64,000 nt of DNA, from the NCBI RefSeq assembly GCF_001458255.1, contig NZ_CYSB01000010.1:62001-126000 (forward strand), in the 5' to 3' direction. The first letter of the stretch is position 1. Every line of letters starts with the position of its first letter. The notes beneath the pieces are model-generated. The model saw only the letters and a list, made by a program, of their open reading frames with translations. It did no database searches and had not been told where the DNA came from. This DNA is from Thalassovita autumnalis. Its GTDB lineage: Bacteria; Pseudomonadota; Alphaproteobacteria; Rhodobacterales; Rhodobacteraceae. Below, piece after piece: positions 19,509 to 28,600 of the stretch. The translations under genes and the position numbers were made by a program.

Positions 19509-20240
19509 ATGGCAATTCTAGACAAACACGCGATCCTCGAGAAAAACGTTACCCTGTTGGCAATCTTTGCCTTCCTGGTGGTGACCATCGGCGGCATCGT
19601 TCAAATCGCACCGCTGTTCTGGCTGGAAAACACGATTGAGGATGTAGAGGGCATGCGCCCCTACACCCCGCTCGAACTGGCCGGTCGTGACATCTACATG
19701 CGCGAAGGCTGCTACGTCTGCCACAGTCAGATGATCCGTCCGATGCGTGACGAAGTGGAGCGTTATGGCCACTACTCGCTGGCGGCGGAGTCGAAATATG
19801 ACCACCCGCACCAGTGGGGGTCCAAGCGGACCGGCCCGGATCTGGCCCGTGTTGGTGGTCGCTACTCGGATGAGTGGCAGGCAGACCACCTGCGCGATCC
19901 GCAGTCGGTGGTGCCGGAATCGGTGATGCCCAAATACGGCTTCCTGGAGAAGACCCGGATTGATGGCAAATACATCGATGAGCTGCTGAACGCACATCGC
20001 ATCGTGGGCGTGCCCTACACCGATGACATGATTGCAAATGCGCAGGCGGACTTTGCCGCGCAGGCCGATCCTGACAGCGACTATGACGGTCTGCTGGAAC
20101 GCTACGGCGAAGACTCGGTTCAAGTGCGCAACTTCGACGGTCAGCCTGAACTGACCGAAGCGGATGCGATGATCGCTTACCTGCAGATGCTGGGGACCTT
20201 GGTTGATTTCTCAACCTTTACCCCGGACGCAAGCCGCTAA
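19509..20240 (+). CDS. ccoO: cbb3-type cytochrome c oxidase subunit II (monohaem)
   Basis: The 243-residue subunit has one N-terminal membrane helix (about residues 14-37) and a periplasmic mono-haem cytochrome c domain with C68-YV-C71-H72, followed by SQMIRP. It takes electrons from CcoP and passes them to CcoN. AAGGAGG precedes the start. The order ccoN-ccoO-ccoQ-ccoP is standard. Confidence 0.96.
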   Translation: MAILDKHAILEKNVTLLAIFAFLVVTIGGIVQIAPLFWLENTIEDVEGMRPYTPLELAGRDIYMREGCYVCHSQMIRPMRDEVERYGHYSLAAESKYDHPHQWGSKRTGPDLARVGGRYSDEWQADHLRDPQSVVPESVMPKYGFLEKTRIDGKYIDELLNAHRIVGVPYTDDMIANAQADFAAQADPDSDYDGLLERYGEDSVQVRNFDGQPELTEADAMIAYLQMLGTLVDFSTFTPDASR

Positions 20241-20254
20241 AGGAGGGCGAGAAT

Positions 20255-20446
20255 ATGGAAACCTATTCCCTGCTCAGAGAGTTCGCGGACAGCTGGATGT
20301 TGCTGGCACTGTTTACGTTCTTCATGGGGGTCGTCGTGTTCGTGATGCGCCCTGGAAGCACCAAGACCTACAGCAATGTCGCTGACATTCCTTTCCGGCA
20401 CGAAGACAAGCCCGCCGCCAAAAGCGGCGACGCCAAGGAGGCGTGA
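20255..20446 (+). CDS. ccoQ: cbb3-type cytochrome c oxidase subunit CcoQ
   Basis: A 63-residue protein with one membrane helix (WMLLALFTFFMGVVVFVMRPG) and a short charged tail. CcoQ stabilises the interaction of CcoP with the CcoNO core. AAAGGAGGGCG upstream is a strong ribosome-binding site. It is 3 nt from ccoP. Confidence 0.93.
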   Translation: METYSLLREFADSWMLLALFTFFMGVVVFVMRPGSTKTYSNVADIPFRHEDKPAAKSGDAKEA

Positions 20447-20449
20447 AAC

Positions 20450-21319
20450 ATGGCTAAAAAACCTACGCAAAATAAAGACGTCGGCACCACAGGCCATTCC
20501 TGGGACGGCATCGAAGAGCTGAACACCCCATTGCCGCGCTGGTGGCTGTGGACCTTCTACGCCACCATCGTCTGGGGCCTCTACTATGTGGCAGCCTATC
20601 CAGCCTGGCCGTTGATCAACGGCGCCACGCAGGGCTTCCTTGGCTTCTCAACCCGTGCCGAAGTTGCGGCTGACATTGCAGAATTTGAGGCCAAACAGGC
20701 CCCAATGAACGACAAGCTGGCCTCGGTTGAGCTGACCGCGATTGCCGATGATGCAGAGCTGCTGGGCTATGCAAACTCGGCCGGTGCGGCGGTGTTCAAG
20801 ACCTGGTGTGCCCAGTGTCACGGTTCTGGTGCGTCGGGGGCCGTTGGCTATCCGAACCTGGTGGATGACGATTGGCTTTGGGGTGGGGATATCGAATCGA
20901 TCCACACCACCATCACTGTCGGCGTCCGTCAGCCCACCGACGAAGACTATCTTCGCCAGTCGGAAATGCCCGCCTTTGGCCGCGATGAGCTGTTGGAGGA
21001 TGGTCAGATCGACGAAGTGGTTAATTTCGTGATGTCGCTGTCAGGTGACGCACAGGATGCCACCCTCGTTGAGGCCGGTGCCGTGGTTTACGAAGAAAAC
21101 TGCGCCGCCTGCCACGGTGACGAAGGAAAAGGTGACATAGATCAAGGCGCGCCGAATCTGGCTGATGCAATCTGGCTCTATGGTGACAGTTACGACGCCA
21201 TCCGCGAGTCGGTCTATTACGCCCGTTACGGTGCAATGCCGGCCTGGAACACCCGCCTGTCTGAGGCGGAGATCCGCGCGGTATCCACCTTTGTCCACAC
21301 TCGTGGTGGTGGTCAGTAA
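20450..21319 (+). CDS. ccoP: cbb3-type cytochrome c oxidase subunit III (dihaem)
   Basis: The 289-residue protein has a membrane anchor (about residues 31-50) and two cytochrome c domains, with haem sites C120-AQ-C123-H124 and C218-AA-C221-H222. Conserved MPAFG and MPAWN segments supply axial methionines. It is the entry point for electrons from soluble or membrane-bound cytochrome c. The length fits the shorter alphaproteobacterial CcoP. Confidence 0.96.
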   Translation: MAKKPTQNKDVGTTGHSWDGIEELNTPLPRWWLWTFYATIVWGLYYVAAYPAWPLINGATQGFLGFSTRAEVAADIAEFEAKQAPMNDKLASVELTAIADDAELLGYANSAGAAVFKTWCAQCHGSGASGAVGYPNLVDDDWLWGGDIESIHTTITVGVRQPTDEDYLRQSEMPAFGRDELLEDGQIDEVVNFVMSLSGDAQDATLVEAGAVVYEENCAACHGDEGKGDIDQGAPNLADAIWLYGDSYDAIRESVYYARYGAMPAWNTRLSEAEIRAVSTFVHTRGGGQ

Positions 21320-21355
21320 CACCTGAGATACCCCGGGGCGTTTCCCGACGCCCTA

Positions 21356-21412
21356 GGGGCTGGCACCGGCCCTTCCGTCCTGTTCGCGCGTTTCCTGGAA
21401 GGCCGGTGCCCC
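21356..21412 (+). terminator. Large hairpin after ccoP
   Basis: GGGGC-TG-GCACCGGCC-C-TTCC pairs with GGAAGGCCGGTGCCCC across a roughly 20-nt loop, leaving one or two bulges, and runs into TTATT. It probably ends the ccoNOQP transcript or protects its 3' end. Confidence 0.75.
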
Positions 21413-21516
21413 TTATTCAGTAAAGCGTGTTGCGTTCCCTTAAAAAGACAAGAGGTCTCGGTTTTCCACCGGGATCTCTTGCTCGTTATGCCCTCTGGGG
21501 AGTCGTAGGGCAGGGA

Positions 21517-21675
21517 TTACAGCTGGCGGATCTTGACCATGCCGCGGGCGCTGTCAAAGGCGCAGCAGGATTGGCGCGGCACGCGCAGTTTCGGTTTTTC
21601 CTCTGCCCGGGGATCCTGGACAGGCTGGTCCTGCCGGGTTGCAGTCAGAAAGCTATGTGCAAAAATATTCAACAT
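21517..21675 (-). CDS. Possible 52-residue protein divergent from a LysR gene
   Basis: The 455-nt gap between ccoP and the LysR gene (21320-21774) holds a terminator and this minus-strand frame. It starts MLNIFAHSFLTATRQDQP, has a polar middle, a CC pair, and ends AFDSARGMVKIRQL. AAGGTC lies just upstream of the ATG at 21675. The position, divergent from a LysR regulator with about 100 nt between starts, is typical for a regulator's target. I do not recognise the family. A 106-codon plus-strand frame covers the same DNA and looks less gene-like. Confidence 0.42.
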   Translation of the reverse strand: MLNIFAHSFLTATRQDQPVQDPRAEEKPKLRVPRQSCCAFDSARGMVKIRQL

Positions 21676-21774
21676 GACCTTGTCTCTATCACTGGGTTTC
21701 TTTTGTCTTTTTGCGCTTTATTGTTGGCTATGACGACTCTGGTCTGATTTCTATAATGTAAGTTGAGGTTACAC

Positions 21775-22647
21775 ATGGATTGGCGTTCCCTGCCGCCCCT
21801 GACAGCACTGCGTGCCTTTCTGGCGTTCCATGAGGCGGGCAATATGGCGGCGGCGGGCCAGTCGCTAAACGTCAGCCACGCGGCAATTTCACAGCAAATC
21901 AAATCGCTTGAGGCCCATTTGGGCGTGACCCTGTTGGACCGCCGCGCCCGCAAAACCTCTCTGACCGAAGAGGGGCTGCAGCTGGCTCAGGCAATTGAGC
22001 GCGGCTTTGGCGAGATGCTGCGTGTGGTTGAGGTGCTGACCGGGGGTGAGGCTGCGCGCCCTGTGCAGATCTCCGTCACCCCGTCCTTTGCCGCAAACTG
22101 GCTGATGCCCCGTCTGGCTGATTTCCGCATCAAACACCCTGAGGTTTCGCTGATGATCGATCCCAGCGCTGAGGTGAAACAGCTGGAACCCGGCGGCATC
22201 GATGTGGCGATTCGTCATGGGGATGGGCATTGGCCGGGGCTGGATGTGAAGCTGATCGTGGCAGCGCCGATTGTTCTGGTCGCCGCGCCGCATCTGGTGC
22301 CCAAGAAAAACGATCTGCGGCCTGAGGATCTGCTGGACCTGCCTTGGCTGCAGGAGCTGGGCACCCATGAATGCAGCAGTTGGCTGCGCAAACAGGGGGT
22401 CAGCAGCGATCCCGCCTTTGGCATTTCCTCGATGCCCGGTAACCTGATGCTGGAAGCGCTGCGACTGGGCCAGGGGATCGGCGTTGCCGCCCGTCCCTTG
22501 ATCGCCCCTGATATTCAGGCGGGCCGGCTGCAGGTGATCTTCGAAGAGCCCGAAGGCACAGGCTATTACATGGTCACGCGCCCGGGCGTGCAACGCAAGC
22601 CGCTGAAAACATTCGCCCGCTGGATGGTGCGACAAAGCGGCCAATAG
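21775..22647 (+). CDS. LysR-family regulator, GcvA-like
   Basis: This 290-residue regulator begins with MDWRSLPPLTALRAFLAF, the typical GcvA/AmpR-subgroup opening, followed by a winged helix with HAAISQQIKSLEAHLGVTLLDRR cut by the usual linker into a PBP-like effector domain. The ATG at 21775 has GAGG 6 nt upstream; an in-frame TTG at 21763 is rejected. It sits between the two cco operons but is not obviously part of the FNR circuit. It may control the small divergent gene at 21517-21675. Confidence 0.88.
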   Translation: MDWRSLPPLTALRAFLAFHEAGNMAAAGQSLNVSHAAISQQIKSLEAHLGVTLLDRRARKTSLTEEGLQLAQAIERGFGEMLRVVEVLTGGEAARPVQISVTPSFAANWLMPRLADFRIKHPEVSLMIDPSAEVKQLEPGGIDVAIRHGDGHWPGLDVKLIVAAPIVLVAAPHLVPKKNDLRPEDLLDLPWLQELGTHECSSWLRKQGVSSDPAFGISSMPGNLMLEALRLGQGIGVAARPLIAPDIQAGRLQVIFEEPEGTGYYMVTRPGVQRKPLKTFARWMVRQSGQ

Positions 22648-22666
22648 ATGAATTGAAGATGTGAGT

Positions 22667-22680
22667 TTGATTCAGGTCAA
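22667..22680. promoter_or_regulatory. FNR box at the ccoGHIS promoter
   Basis: TTGATTCAGGTCAA differs from TTGAT-N4-ATCAA at one position. If centred at -41.5 the start would be near 22715, giving a leader of about 27 nt to the ccoG GTG. Confidence 0.85.
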
Positions 22681-22741
22681 AGTCACCTTAGGTGCATCCC
22701 TGTGAGAAGGGTTCAAATGTCATAGCCAACGGAGCGAGTCC

Positions 22742-24232
22742 GTGTCGCAAAGCCAACCAGATGCCCCGCAAAACCTATATGCCGCCCGCGAGCCCGTATT
22801 TCCGCGCCGCGTGAGCGGGAAGTTCCGCAACATGAAGTGGGTGATCATGGCGATCACCCTGGGCATCTACTACTTAACCCCATGGATTCGCTGGGATCGC
22901 GGCGTGAACCTTCCGGATCAGGCTGTGCTGGTGGATCTGGCGAACCGCCGTTTCTACTTCTTCTGGATCGAAATATGGCCGCATGAGTTCTACTTCGTTG
23001 CCGGGCTATTGGTGATGGCCGGCTTGGGGCTGTTCCTGTTCACCTCCGCGCTGGGGCGGGTCTGGTGCGGCTATGCCTGTCCACAAACCGTCTGGACCGA
23101 TCTTTTTATTCTGGTCGAACGCTGGGTTGAGGGGGATCGAAACGCCCGCCTGCGTTTACACCGGCAGAAAAAATGGGACGCACGTAAGCTGCGTCTGCGG
23201 CTGACCAAATTTGTGCTGTGGATTCTGATCGCTTTGGCGACCGGGGGCGCTTGGGTCTTCTATTTCACCGATGCGCCGCAGCTCGCGGTGGATCTGGTGA
23301 CGCTGAATGCGCATCCGATTGCCTATTCCACCATGCTGATCCTGACGGCGACCACCTTCTTCTTTGGTGGCATCGCGCGCGAACAGATCTGTATCTACGC
23401 CTGCCCCTGGCCGCGTATTCAGGCGGCGATGATGGATGAGGACACGCTGACCATCGGCTACCGCCACTGGCGCGGTGAACCCCGGGGCAAGCTGAAACCG
23501 CATAAGAAAACGAAACCCGCCGCTGCGGCTGCGGCCAGTGATGCCCCTGTCATCTCTGAAGCCGCGGCGCCACAGGGCGACTGTATTGACTGTATGGCCT
23601 GCGTGAACGTCTGCCCGATGGGGATCGACATCCGCGATGGCCAGCAGATGGAATGCATCACCTGCGGTCTCTGCATCGATGCCTGCGATGATGTGATGGA
23701 GAAAATCGGCAAGCCCCGCGGGTTGATCGACTATCTGGCGCTGACTGATGAAACCGCTGAACAGGCCGGGAAAGAACCGAAATCGGTTTGGAAACATATC
23801 TTCCGCCCGCGCACCATCCTCTACACCACGCTGTGGTCACTGGTGGGGATTGCGCTGGTGGTGGCGCTGTTCATCCGCGCTGACATCGAACTGACGGTCG
23901 CCCCGGTGCGTAACCCGGTTTACGTGACCCTCTCGGATGGCTCGATCCGCAACACCTATGACGTGCGCCTGCGCAACAAAAACGGTGATGACCGACCCTT
24001 CAAGATCTCGATCAAAGGGCACCCGACGCTGCGCCTGCAGCTGGAAGGCACCCCTTATGATACAGTGGACGTGCCAGCCGACACCATGAGCCTGCAACGG
24101 GTCTATGTGGTGGCCCCCAAAGGGTCAGAGCCAGCGCTGAGCGAACGCATGGACCTGCGGATCTGGGTTGAAGATATCAGCAACGGCGATCGCGCTTACA
24201 AAGACACACTCTTTAACGGAAAAGGAAACTGA
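22742..24232 (+). CDS. ccoG: cbb3 oxidase assembly Cu(II) reductase CcoG (RdxA/FixG)
   Basis: This 496-residue membrane protein has several helices, a CGYACPQTVW motif near residue 109, and a dicluster ferredoxin region at about residues 280-315 with CIDCMACVNVCP and CITCGLCIDACD. CcoG reduces Cu(II) for delivery to the CuB site of CcoN. The C-terminus is the periplasmic Ig-like FixG domain. It begins with GTG at 22742 after GGAG. It heads ccoGHIS; ccoH starts 2 nt after its stop. Confidence 0.95.
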   Translation: MSQSQPDAPQNLYAAREPVFPRRVSGKFRNMKWVIMAITLGIYYLTPWIRWDRGVNLPDQAVLVDLANRRFYFFWIEIWPHEFYFVAGLLVMAGLGLFLFTSALGRVWCGYACPQTVWTDLFILVERWVEGDRNARLRLHRQKKWDARKLRLRLTKFVLWILIALATGGAWVFYFTDAPQLAVDLVTLNAHPIAYSTMLILTATTFFFGGIAREQICIYACPWPRIQAAMMDEDTLTIGYRHWRGEPRGKLKPHKKTKPAAAAAASDAPVISEAAAPQGDCIDCMACVNVCPMGIDIRDGQQMECITCGLCIDACDDVMEKIGKPRGLIDYLALTDETAEQAGKEPKSVWKHIFRPRTILYTTLWSLVGIALVVALFIRADIELTVAPVRNPVYVTLSDGSIRNTYDVRLRNKNGDDRPFKISIKGHPTLRLQLEGTPYDTVDVPADTMSLQRVYVVAPKGSEPALSERMDLRIWVEDISNGDRAYKDTLFNGKGN

Positions 24233-24233
24233 C

Positions 24234-24689
24234 ATGGCCAAGGAACTGACCGGCAAACATGTCTTGCTCATTTTTGTCGTCGCCTTCGGGACCATCATTG
24301 CGGTGAACCTGACACTTGCCTTCAACGCCGTCAGCACGTTTCCCGGCCTTGAGGTGAAAAACAGCTACGTGGCATCGCAGCACTTTGACGAACGCAAAGC
24401 TGCGCAAGAGGCGCTGGGATGGATTGTCGCCGGCACCCATGAGGCCGGTCAGCTGCGCCTGACCATCACCGGTGCGGATGGTGCCCCGGTTGAGGTGGCT
24501 GAACTGCAGGCAACGCTGGGCCGCGCCACCCATGTGGCCGATGACCTTGAGCCAAACCTTGTGTTCGATGGCACCGCCTATGTCGCCAGATTGGACATCG
24601 ATGATGGCAACTGGAACATTCGTATGAAGGCCACGGCGCAGGACGGCACTGAATTTGTGCAGCGCGTTATTCTGGATGTGATCAGGTAA
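24234..24689 (+). CDS. ccoH: cbb3 oxidase assembly protein CcoH (FixH)
   Basis: The 151-residue protein has one N-terminal membrane helix (HVLLIFVVAFGTIIAVNLTLAF cut at its ends) and a periplasmic FixH domain, with the conserved NSYVASQHFDERK stretch just after. It stabilises late cbb3 assembly intermediates. The ATG at 24234 follows AAAGGAAACTGAC; the frame opens earlier inside ccoG, but that start is not credible. It is followed 4 nt later by ccoI. Confidence 0.93.
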   Translation: MAKELTGKHVLLIFVVAFGTIIAVNLTLAFNAVSTFPGLEVKNSYVASQHFDERKAAQEALGWIVAGTHEAGQLRLTITGADGAPVEVAELQATLGRATHVADDLEPNLVFDGTAYVARLDIDDGNWNIRMKATAQDGTEFVQRVILDVIR

Positions 24690-24693
24690 GCCA

Positions 24694-26892
24694 ATGACCG
24701 AAACCCTCCGCCCACAAGTGGCCGCTTGCCCGGCCTGTGTCGCTGCCCCCTCCGCCGAAGCGATTGCCGCCAGCGCCGCCCCGAAAGAGGCGCGTTTGGC
24801 CCTTTCGGTGCCTGCCGTGCATTGTGCGGCCTGTATCTCCACGGTGGAAAAAGCATTGGCAGCGGTGCCGGGGGTGCATTCGGCGCGGGTCAACCTGACC
24901 CTCAAACGGGCTTTGGTCGAGGCCGATCCCGAGGTGGACGCCACCCCGCTGATCACCGCGCTGGAGGGCGTGGGCTACGAAGCGCATGAGTTGGACGCGG
25001 GCGCGCTGAGCGCAACCGAAACCGACAAAGCCGGGCGTGAACTGCTGATGCGCCTTGCGGTGGCGGGCTTTGCCTCGATGAATGTGATGCTGCTGTCGGT
25101 TTCGGTCTGGTCCGGGGCGGAGGATGCAACCCGCGATCTGTTCCACTGGATCTCAGCCGCGATTGCCTTGCCCACTATCGTCTTTTCCGGCCAGCCGTTT
25201 TTCCGCAATGCCTTTGCCGCGCTGCGGGCGCGGCGGCTCAACATGGATGTGCCGATTGTGCTGGCCATCGTGCTGGCCGTTGCCACCTCGCTCTGGGAAA
25301 CCTCGCTTTCGGGCGAACACGCCTATTTTGATGCCGCCCTGACCCTTGTCTTCTTCCTGCTGGCGGGCCGTTATCTGGATCACCGCACCCGCGCGGTGGC
25401 CCGATCCGCCGCCGAAGAACTGGCCGCGCTGGAGGTGCCGCGCGCCATCCTGCTGCGCGACGGGCAGGAACATCAGGTTGCTGTGTCTGAGGTGCAGGTG
25501 GGCGATCTGGTCCTAGTGCGCCCCGGCGGCCGGATGCCGGTCGACGGTGAGATTGCCCAGGGCACCTCTGAAATTGACCGCTCCCTGCTGACCGGGGAAA
25601 CGCTGCCGGTCTTTGCCACCGCAGGCCAGACGGTCTCCACCGGTGAGGTCAACCTGACCGGTCCCCTGACCCTGCGCGCCACCGCCGTGGGCAAGGACAC
25701 CTCGCTGCATCAGATGGCGGAACTGGTGGCCATCGCTGAATCCGGCCGATCACGCTACACCTCGCTGGCGGACAGTGCGGCCAAGCTCTACGCGCCGGGG
25801 GTTCATATCCTATCTGCGCTCAGCTTCCTGGGCTGGCTGATCTACTCCGGTGACATGCGCACTTCGCTCAACATCGCGGCGGCGGTTTTGATCATCACCT
25901 GCCCCTGTGCGCTGGGTCTTGCGGTACCGGCGGTGACCACCGCGGCCTCGGGCCGGCTGTTCCGCAAGGGGATGCTGATCAAGGATTCCACAGCCCTGGA
26001 ACGTCTGGCGCAGGTCGACACGGTGGTCTTTGACAAAACCGGCACGCTGACCGCAGGCACCCCTGAACTGACGAACCTCAGTGATCATGACGCAACCGCC
26101 CTGCAGGTGGCGCTTGGCCTTGCCGAAGGCTCCGCCCACCCGTTGTCACAATCCCTCTCCGCCGCCGCCCGCGCCGCCGGGGTGGAACCTGCCGCCCTGA
26201 CCGACCTGCGCGAAGTTCCGGGCTACGGGGCTGAGGCCCGCTGGGGCAACAAACAAGTCCGTCTGGGACGTGGCGCCTGGGTTGGCGCCCCCAGTGGGAC
26301 GATCAGCAATGCCATGACCGTGGCGTGGCTGGCGATTGAGGGGCAAGCGCCCGTGCCCTTCACCTTCACCGATCGGCTGCGCGCCGGGGCTGCAGAGGCA
26401 GTGCGCGATCTGCAGGCCGCGGGCAAGGAGGTCCTCCTGATGTCCGGTGACACCTCCGGCGCGGTTGAGGCACTGGCGGATCGTCTGGGCATCCAGCACT
26501 GGATGGCCGAGGCGCTGCCCGCCGACAAAGCCGCCCGTATCGATCATATGACCCAGCAGGGCAAAAAGGTGCTGATGGTGGGCGATGGCCTGAACGACAC
26601 CGCCGCGCTGAGTGCCGCACATGTCTCCATCTCACCTGCGTCAGCACTGGATGCGGCCCGCGTGGCCTCAGACATCGTGCTGCTCGGCGGCGACCTCACA
26701 CCGATTGCAGATGCTTTGGACACGGCGCAGTCCGCCACCAAACGTATCCGCGAGAACTTTCAAATCGCGACGCTTTACAACGTTATCGCCGTGCCGATCG
26801 CCGTCATCGGCCTTGCCACCCCTCTGGTGGCGGCCTTGGCGATGTCGACCAGCTCGATTACAGTGTCGCTGAACGCGTTGCGGCTGCGCTGA
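24694..26892 (+). CDS. ccoI: Copper-transporting P-type ATPase CcoI (FixI)
   Basis: The 732-residue P1B-type ATPase supplies copper for cbb3 assembly. It has an HMA domain with C44-AA-C47, eight expected membrane helices, the transport motif CPC in ITCPCALGLAVP, the phosphorylation site DKTGT and the hinge GDGLNDTAAL. An additional CxxC (C12, C15) lies before the HMA domain. The dephosphorylation loop appears as TGE. It is 4 nt after ccoH and upstream of ccoS. Confidence 0.96.
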   Translation: MTETLRPQVAACPACVAAPSAEAIAASAAPKEARLALSVPAVHCAACISTVEKALAAVPGVHSARVNLTLKRALVEADPEVDATPLITALEGVGYEAHELDAGALSATETDKAGRELLMRLAVAGFASMNVMLLSVSVWSGAEDATRDLFHWISAAIALPTIVFSGQPFFRNAFAALRARRLNMDVPIVLAIVLAVATSLWETSLSGEHAYFDAALTLVFFLLAGRYLDHRTRAVARSAAEELAALEVPRAILLRDGQEHQVAVSEVQVGDLVLVRPGGRMPVDGEIAQGTSEIDRSLLTGETLPVFATAGQTVSTGEVNLTGPLTLRATAVGKDTSLHQMAELVAIAESGRSRYTSLADSAAKLYAPGVHILSALSFLGWLIYSGDMRTSLNIAAAVLIITCPCALGLAVPAVTTAASGRLFRKGMLIKDSTALERLAQVDTVVFDKTGTLTAGTPELTNLSDHDATALQVALGLAEGSAHPLSQSLSAAARAAGVEPAALTDLREVPGYGAEARWGNKQVRLGRGAWVGAPSGTISNAMTVAWLAIEGQAPVPFTFTDRLRAGAAEAVRDLQAAGKEVLLMSGDTSGAVEALADRLGIQHWMAEALPADKAARIDHMTQQGKKVLMVGDGLNDTAALSAAHVSISPASALDAARVASDIVLLGGDLTPIADALDTAQSATKRIRENFQIATLYNVIAVPIAVIGLATPLVAALAMSTSSITVSLNALRLR

Positions 26893-26936
26893 CGGCCCCC
26901 GGGCGACCCGTCGCGACGCATCTAAAGGAACACACT

Positions 26937-27095
26937 ATGGAAATCCTCGCCTATCTGATCCCGATCTCACTGTTTTTGGGCGGCGTGGGACTGGCGGCCT
27001 TTGTCTACACGGTGCGCAGCAACCAATATGATGATCCCGACGGCAACAGCCAGCGGATCCTCAGCACCGAATATGACGACAAGCCGAAAAGCTGA
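26937..27095 (+). CDS. ccoS: cbb3 oxidase maturation protein CcoS (FixS)
   Basis: A 52-residue protein with one membrane helix (ILAYLIPISLFLGGVGLAAF) followed by YTVRSNQYDDPDGNSQRIL, the diagnostic CcoS motif. It is needed for cofactor insertion into CcoN. AAAGGAACACACT precedes the ATG at 26937. It is the last gene of ccoGHIS. Confidence 0.93.
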   Translation: MEILAYLIPISLFLGGVGLAAFVYTVRSNQYDDPDGNSQRILSTEYDDKPKS

Positions 27096-27115
27096 CGCGA
27101 TCGGCTGAACAAACA

Positions 27116-27150
27116 AAAGCCCCCGCGGTGCGTGACCCGCGGGGGCCTTT
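27116..27150. terminator. Bidirectional terminator after ccoS and dac
   Basis: AAAGCCCCCGCGG pairs with CCGCGGGGGCCTTT around a short loop. It is flanked by A- and T-rich sequence and lies between convergent ccoS and the carboxypeptidase gene. Confidence 0.88.
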
Positions 27151-27172
27151 ATGTTCCGGATATGTGAGGGCC

Positions 27173-28600
27173 TTACCCCGGCCCAACCATGAAACAGGTG
27201 ACCTGTCGGGCCTGCAGGCGACGGCAGGCAAGATCGGCCTTTTCGCGCGGCATTCCCATGAATTGGGCGTCAAAGCCGCTTTTGCGTTTCACCACTTTGC
27301 GCAGCGATCCATCCAGCGTACTCATCTCGGTCAGTGCGGTTTTCAACAGCATCCGTTCCGCCGCATAGCGGCTGGGGAAACGGCCAACGTTGATGCCCCA
27401 GTGATTGCCGCCTGAGGTCGACAGGCGGCTGACCACCTCCTGGCCGTCATCCGTTGTGTCCGTCTCTTCCACGGCAGCGGCCAGGCTGGCGGTGGGGTCG
27501 GTGCTGGCCAGAACCACATCCTTGGCCTCCATCCGCGCCTTCGGGCGTTTGGTGCTATTGGCTTCGGCAACGGCTTTGTTGATCTCATCCCCCAGCGCCA
27601 GCAACACTGGATCTTTCGCCTTCTCCGTATCAGATCCTGTGCCAGATCCGGGGCGGGCCACGGGCCTCAGGCTGCGTTTGACGGTGGTGACCGTGCGAAT
27701 GATCTTACCCGTGCCGGGCTCTGCGCTATAGACGGGGCGCGCGGGTTTGCGCACCGCGACGCGGGTCTTGGACTTTTGGAACCCCATATCCAACAGCTCG
27801 GCCACCCGGGCGTTGCGGGTGGCGGTGGAGCGACCGCCAAACACCGTGGCGATGATACGTTCACTGCCCCGCTCGGCCGAGGCCACAAGGTTAAAGCCCG
27901 CCGCGCGGGTGTAGCCGGTCTTGATCCCATCGGCGCCGCGATAGTTGGCCAGCAGGCGGCGGTTGGTGTTGTTCACCGTTTTGATCCCGGCATGGGTCGA
28001 ACGACGGGAGAACAGATTGTAGTAATCGGGGTAGTCATAAAAGATGTGCCGCCCCAGCGTGGTCATATCGCGGGCGGTGGACATGTGACCTTTCTCGGTC
28101 AACCCATGGGCGTTCTTGAAAGTGGTGCGGCTCATCCCCAGCGCTTTGGCAGTGCGGTTCATCCGGCGGGCAAAAGCCGCCTCGGACCCCGAAATCGCTT
28201 CGCCGATGGCGGTTGCGGCATCATTGGCGGATTTCACAGCCGCCGCACGGATCAGGTAGCGCAGTTTGATGCGCTGACCGGCCACCAGCCCCAGCTTGGA
28301 CGGCGGTTCTGCCGCTGCCTTTGAGGAAATTCGCACCTTTGTGTCCAGAGAGATTTCGCCGTTCTCAACCGCCTCAAAGGCGATGTAGAGCGTCATCATT
28401 TTGGTCAGCGAGGCCGGATGCAGCCGGGTATCGGCATTGCGCGTATGGATCACACGCCCGTCACGGGCATCGATCACCATCGCTGCATAGGGCGCGGCCT
28501 GCGCACCCTGCGGAAGGGCTGCGAAGATGCAAAGGAAGGAGAGAATCAGCATGCCACAAAAAGCACGCCGCCCCTGTCGGAGGGTTTCGATCACTGCCAT
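27173..28600 (-). CDS. D-alanyl-D-alanine carboxypeptidase with C-terminal SPOR domain
   Basis: This 475-residue penicillin-binding protein of the S11 family trims pentapeptides in peptidoglycan. The active-site motifs are S64-LT-K67, S124-A-N126 and K227-TG. An N-terminal signal segment ends near AQAAPYAAM. After a variable linker, the last roughly 80 residues (GNHWGINVGRFPSRYAAERML onward) form a SPOR domain that binds denuded glycan at the septum. GAGG precedes the ATG at 28600; a longer frame to 28639 is not needed. Confidence 0.93.
   Translation of the reverse strand: MAVIETLRQGRRAFCGMLILSFLCIFAALPQGAQAAPYAAMVIDARDGRVIHTRNADTRLHPASLTKMMTLYIAFEAVENGEISLDTKVRISSKAAAEPPSKLGLVAGQRIKLRYLIRAAAVKSANDAATAIGEAISGSEAAFARRMNRTAKALGMSRTTFKNAHGLTEKGHMSTARDMTTLGRHIFYDYPDYYNLFSRRSTHAGIKTVNNTNRRLLANYRGADGIKTGYTRAAGFNLVASAERGSERIIATVFGGRSTATRNARVAELLDMGFQKSKTRVAVRKPARPVYSAEPGTGKIIRTVTTVKRSLRPVARPGSGTGSDTEKAKDPVLLALGDEINKAVAEANSTKRPKARMEAKDVVLASTDPTASLAAAVEETDTTDDGQEVVSRLSTSGGNHWGINVGRFPSRYAAERMLLKTALTEMSTLDGSLRKVVKRKSGFDAQFMGMPREKADLACRRLQARQVTCFMVGPG

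Noticed and set aside
18067-19515. 482-codon frame opposite ccoN
   Set aside because: ccoN has all oxidase histidine motifs in its own frame; the antisense product is rich in His, Gln and Arg with no domain.
21427-21747. 106-codon plus-strand frame in the ccoP-LysR gap
   Set aside because: No ribosome-binding site or family likeness, and it covers the minus-strand 52-codon frame that has a better start context. It remains possible but weaker.
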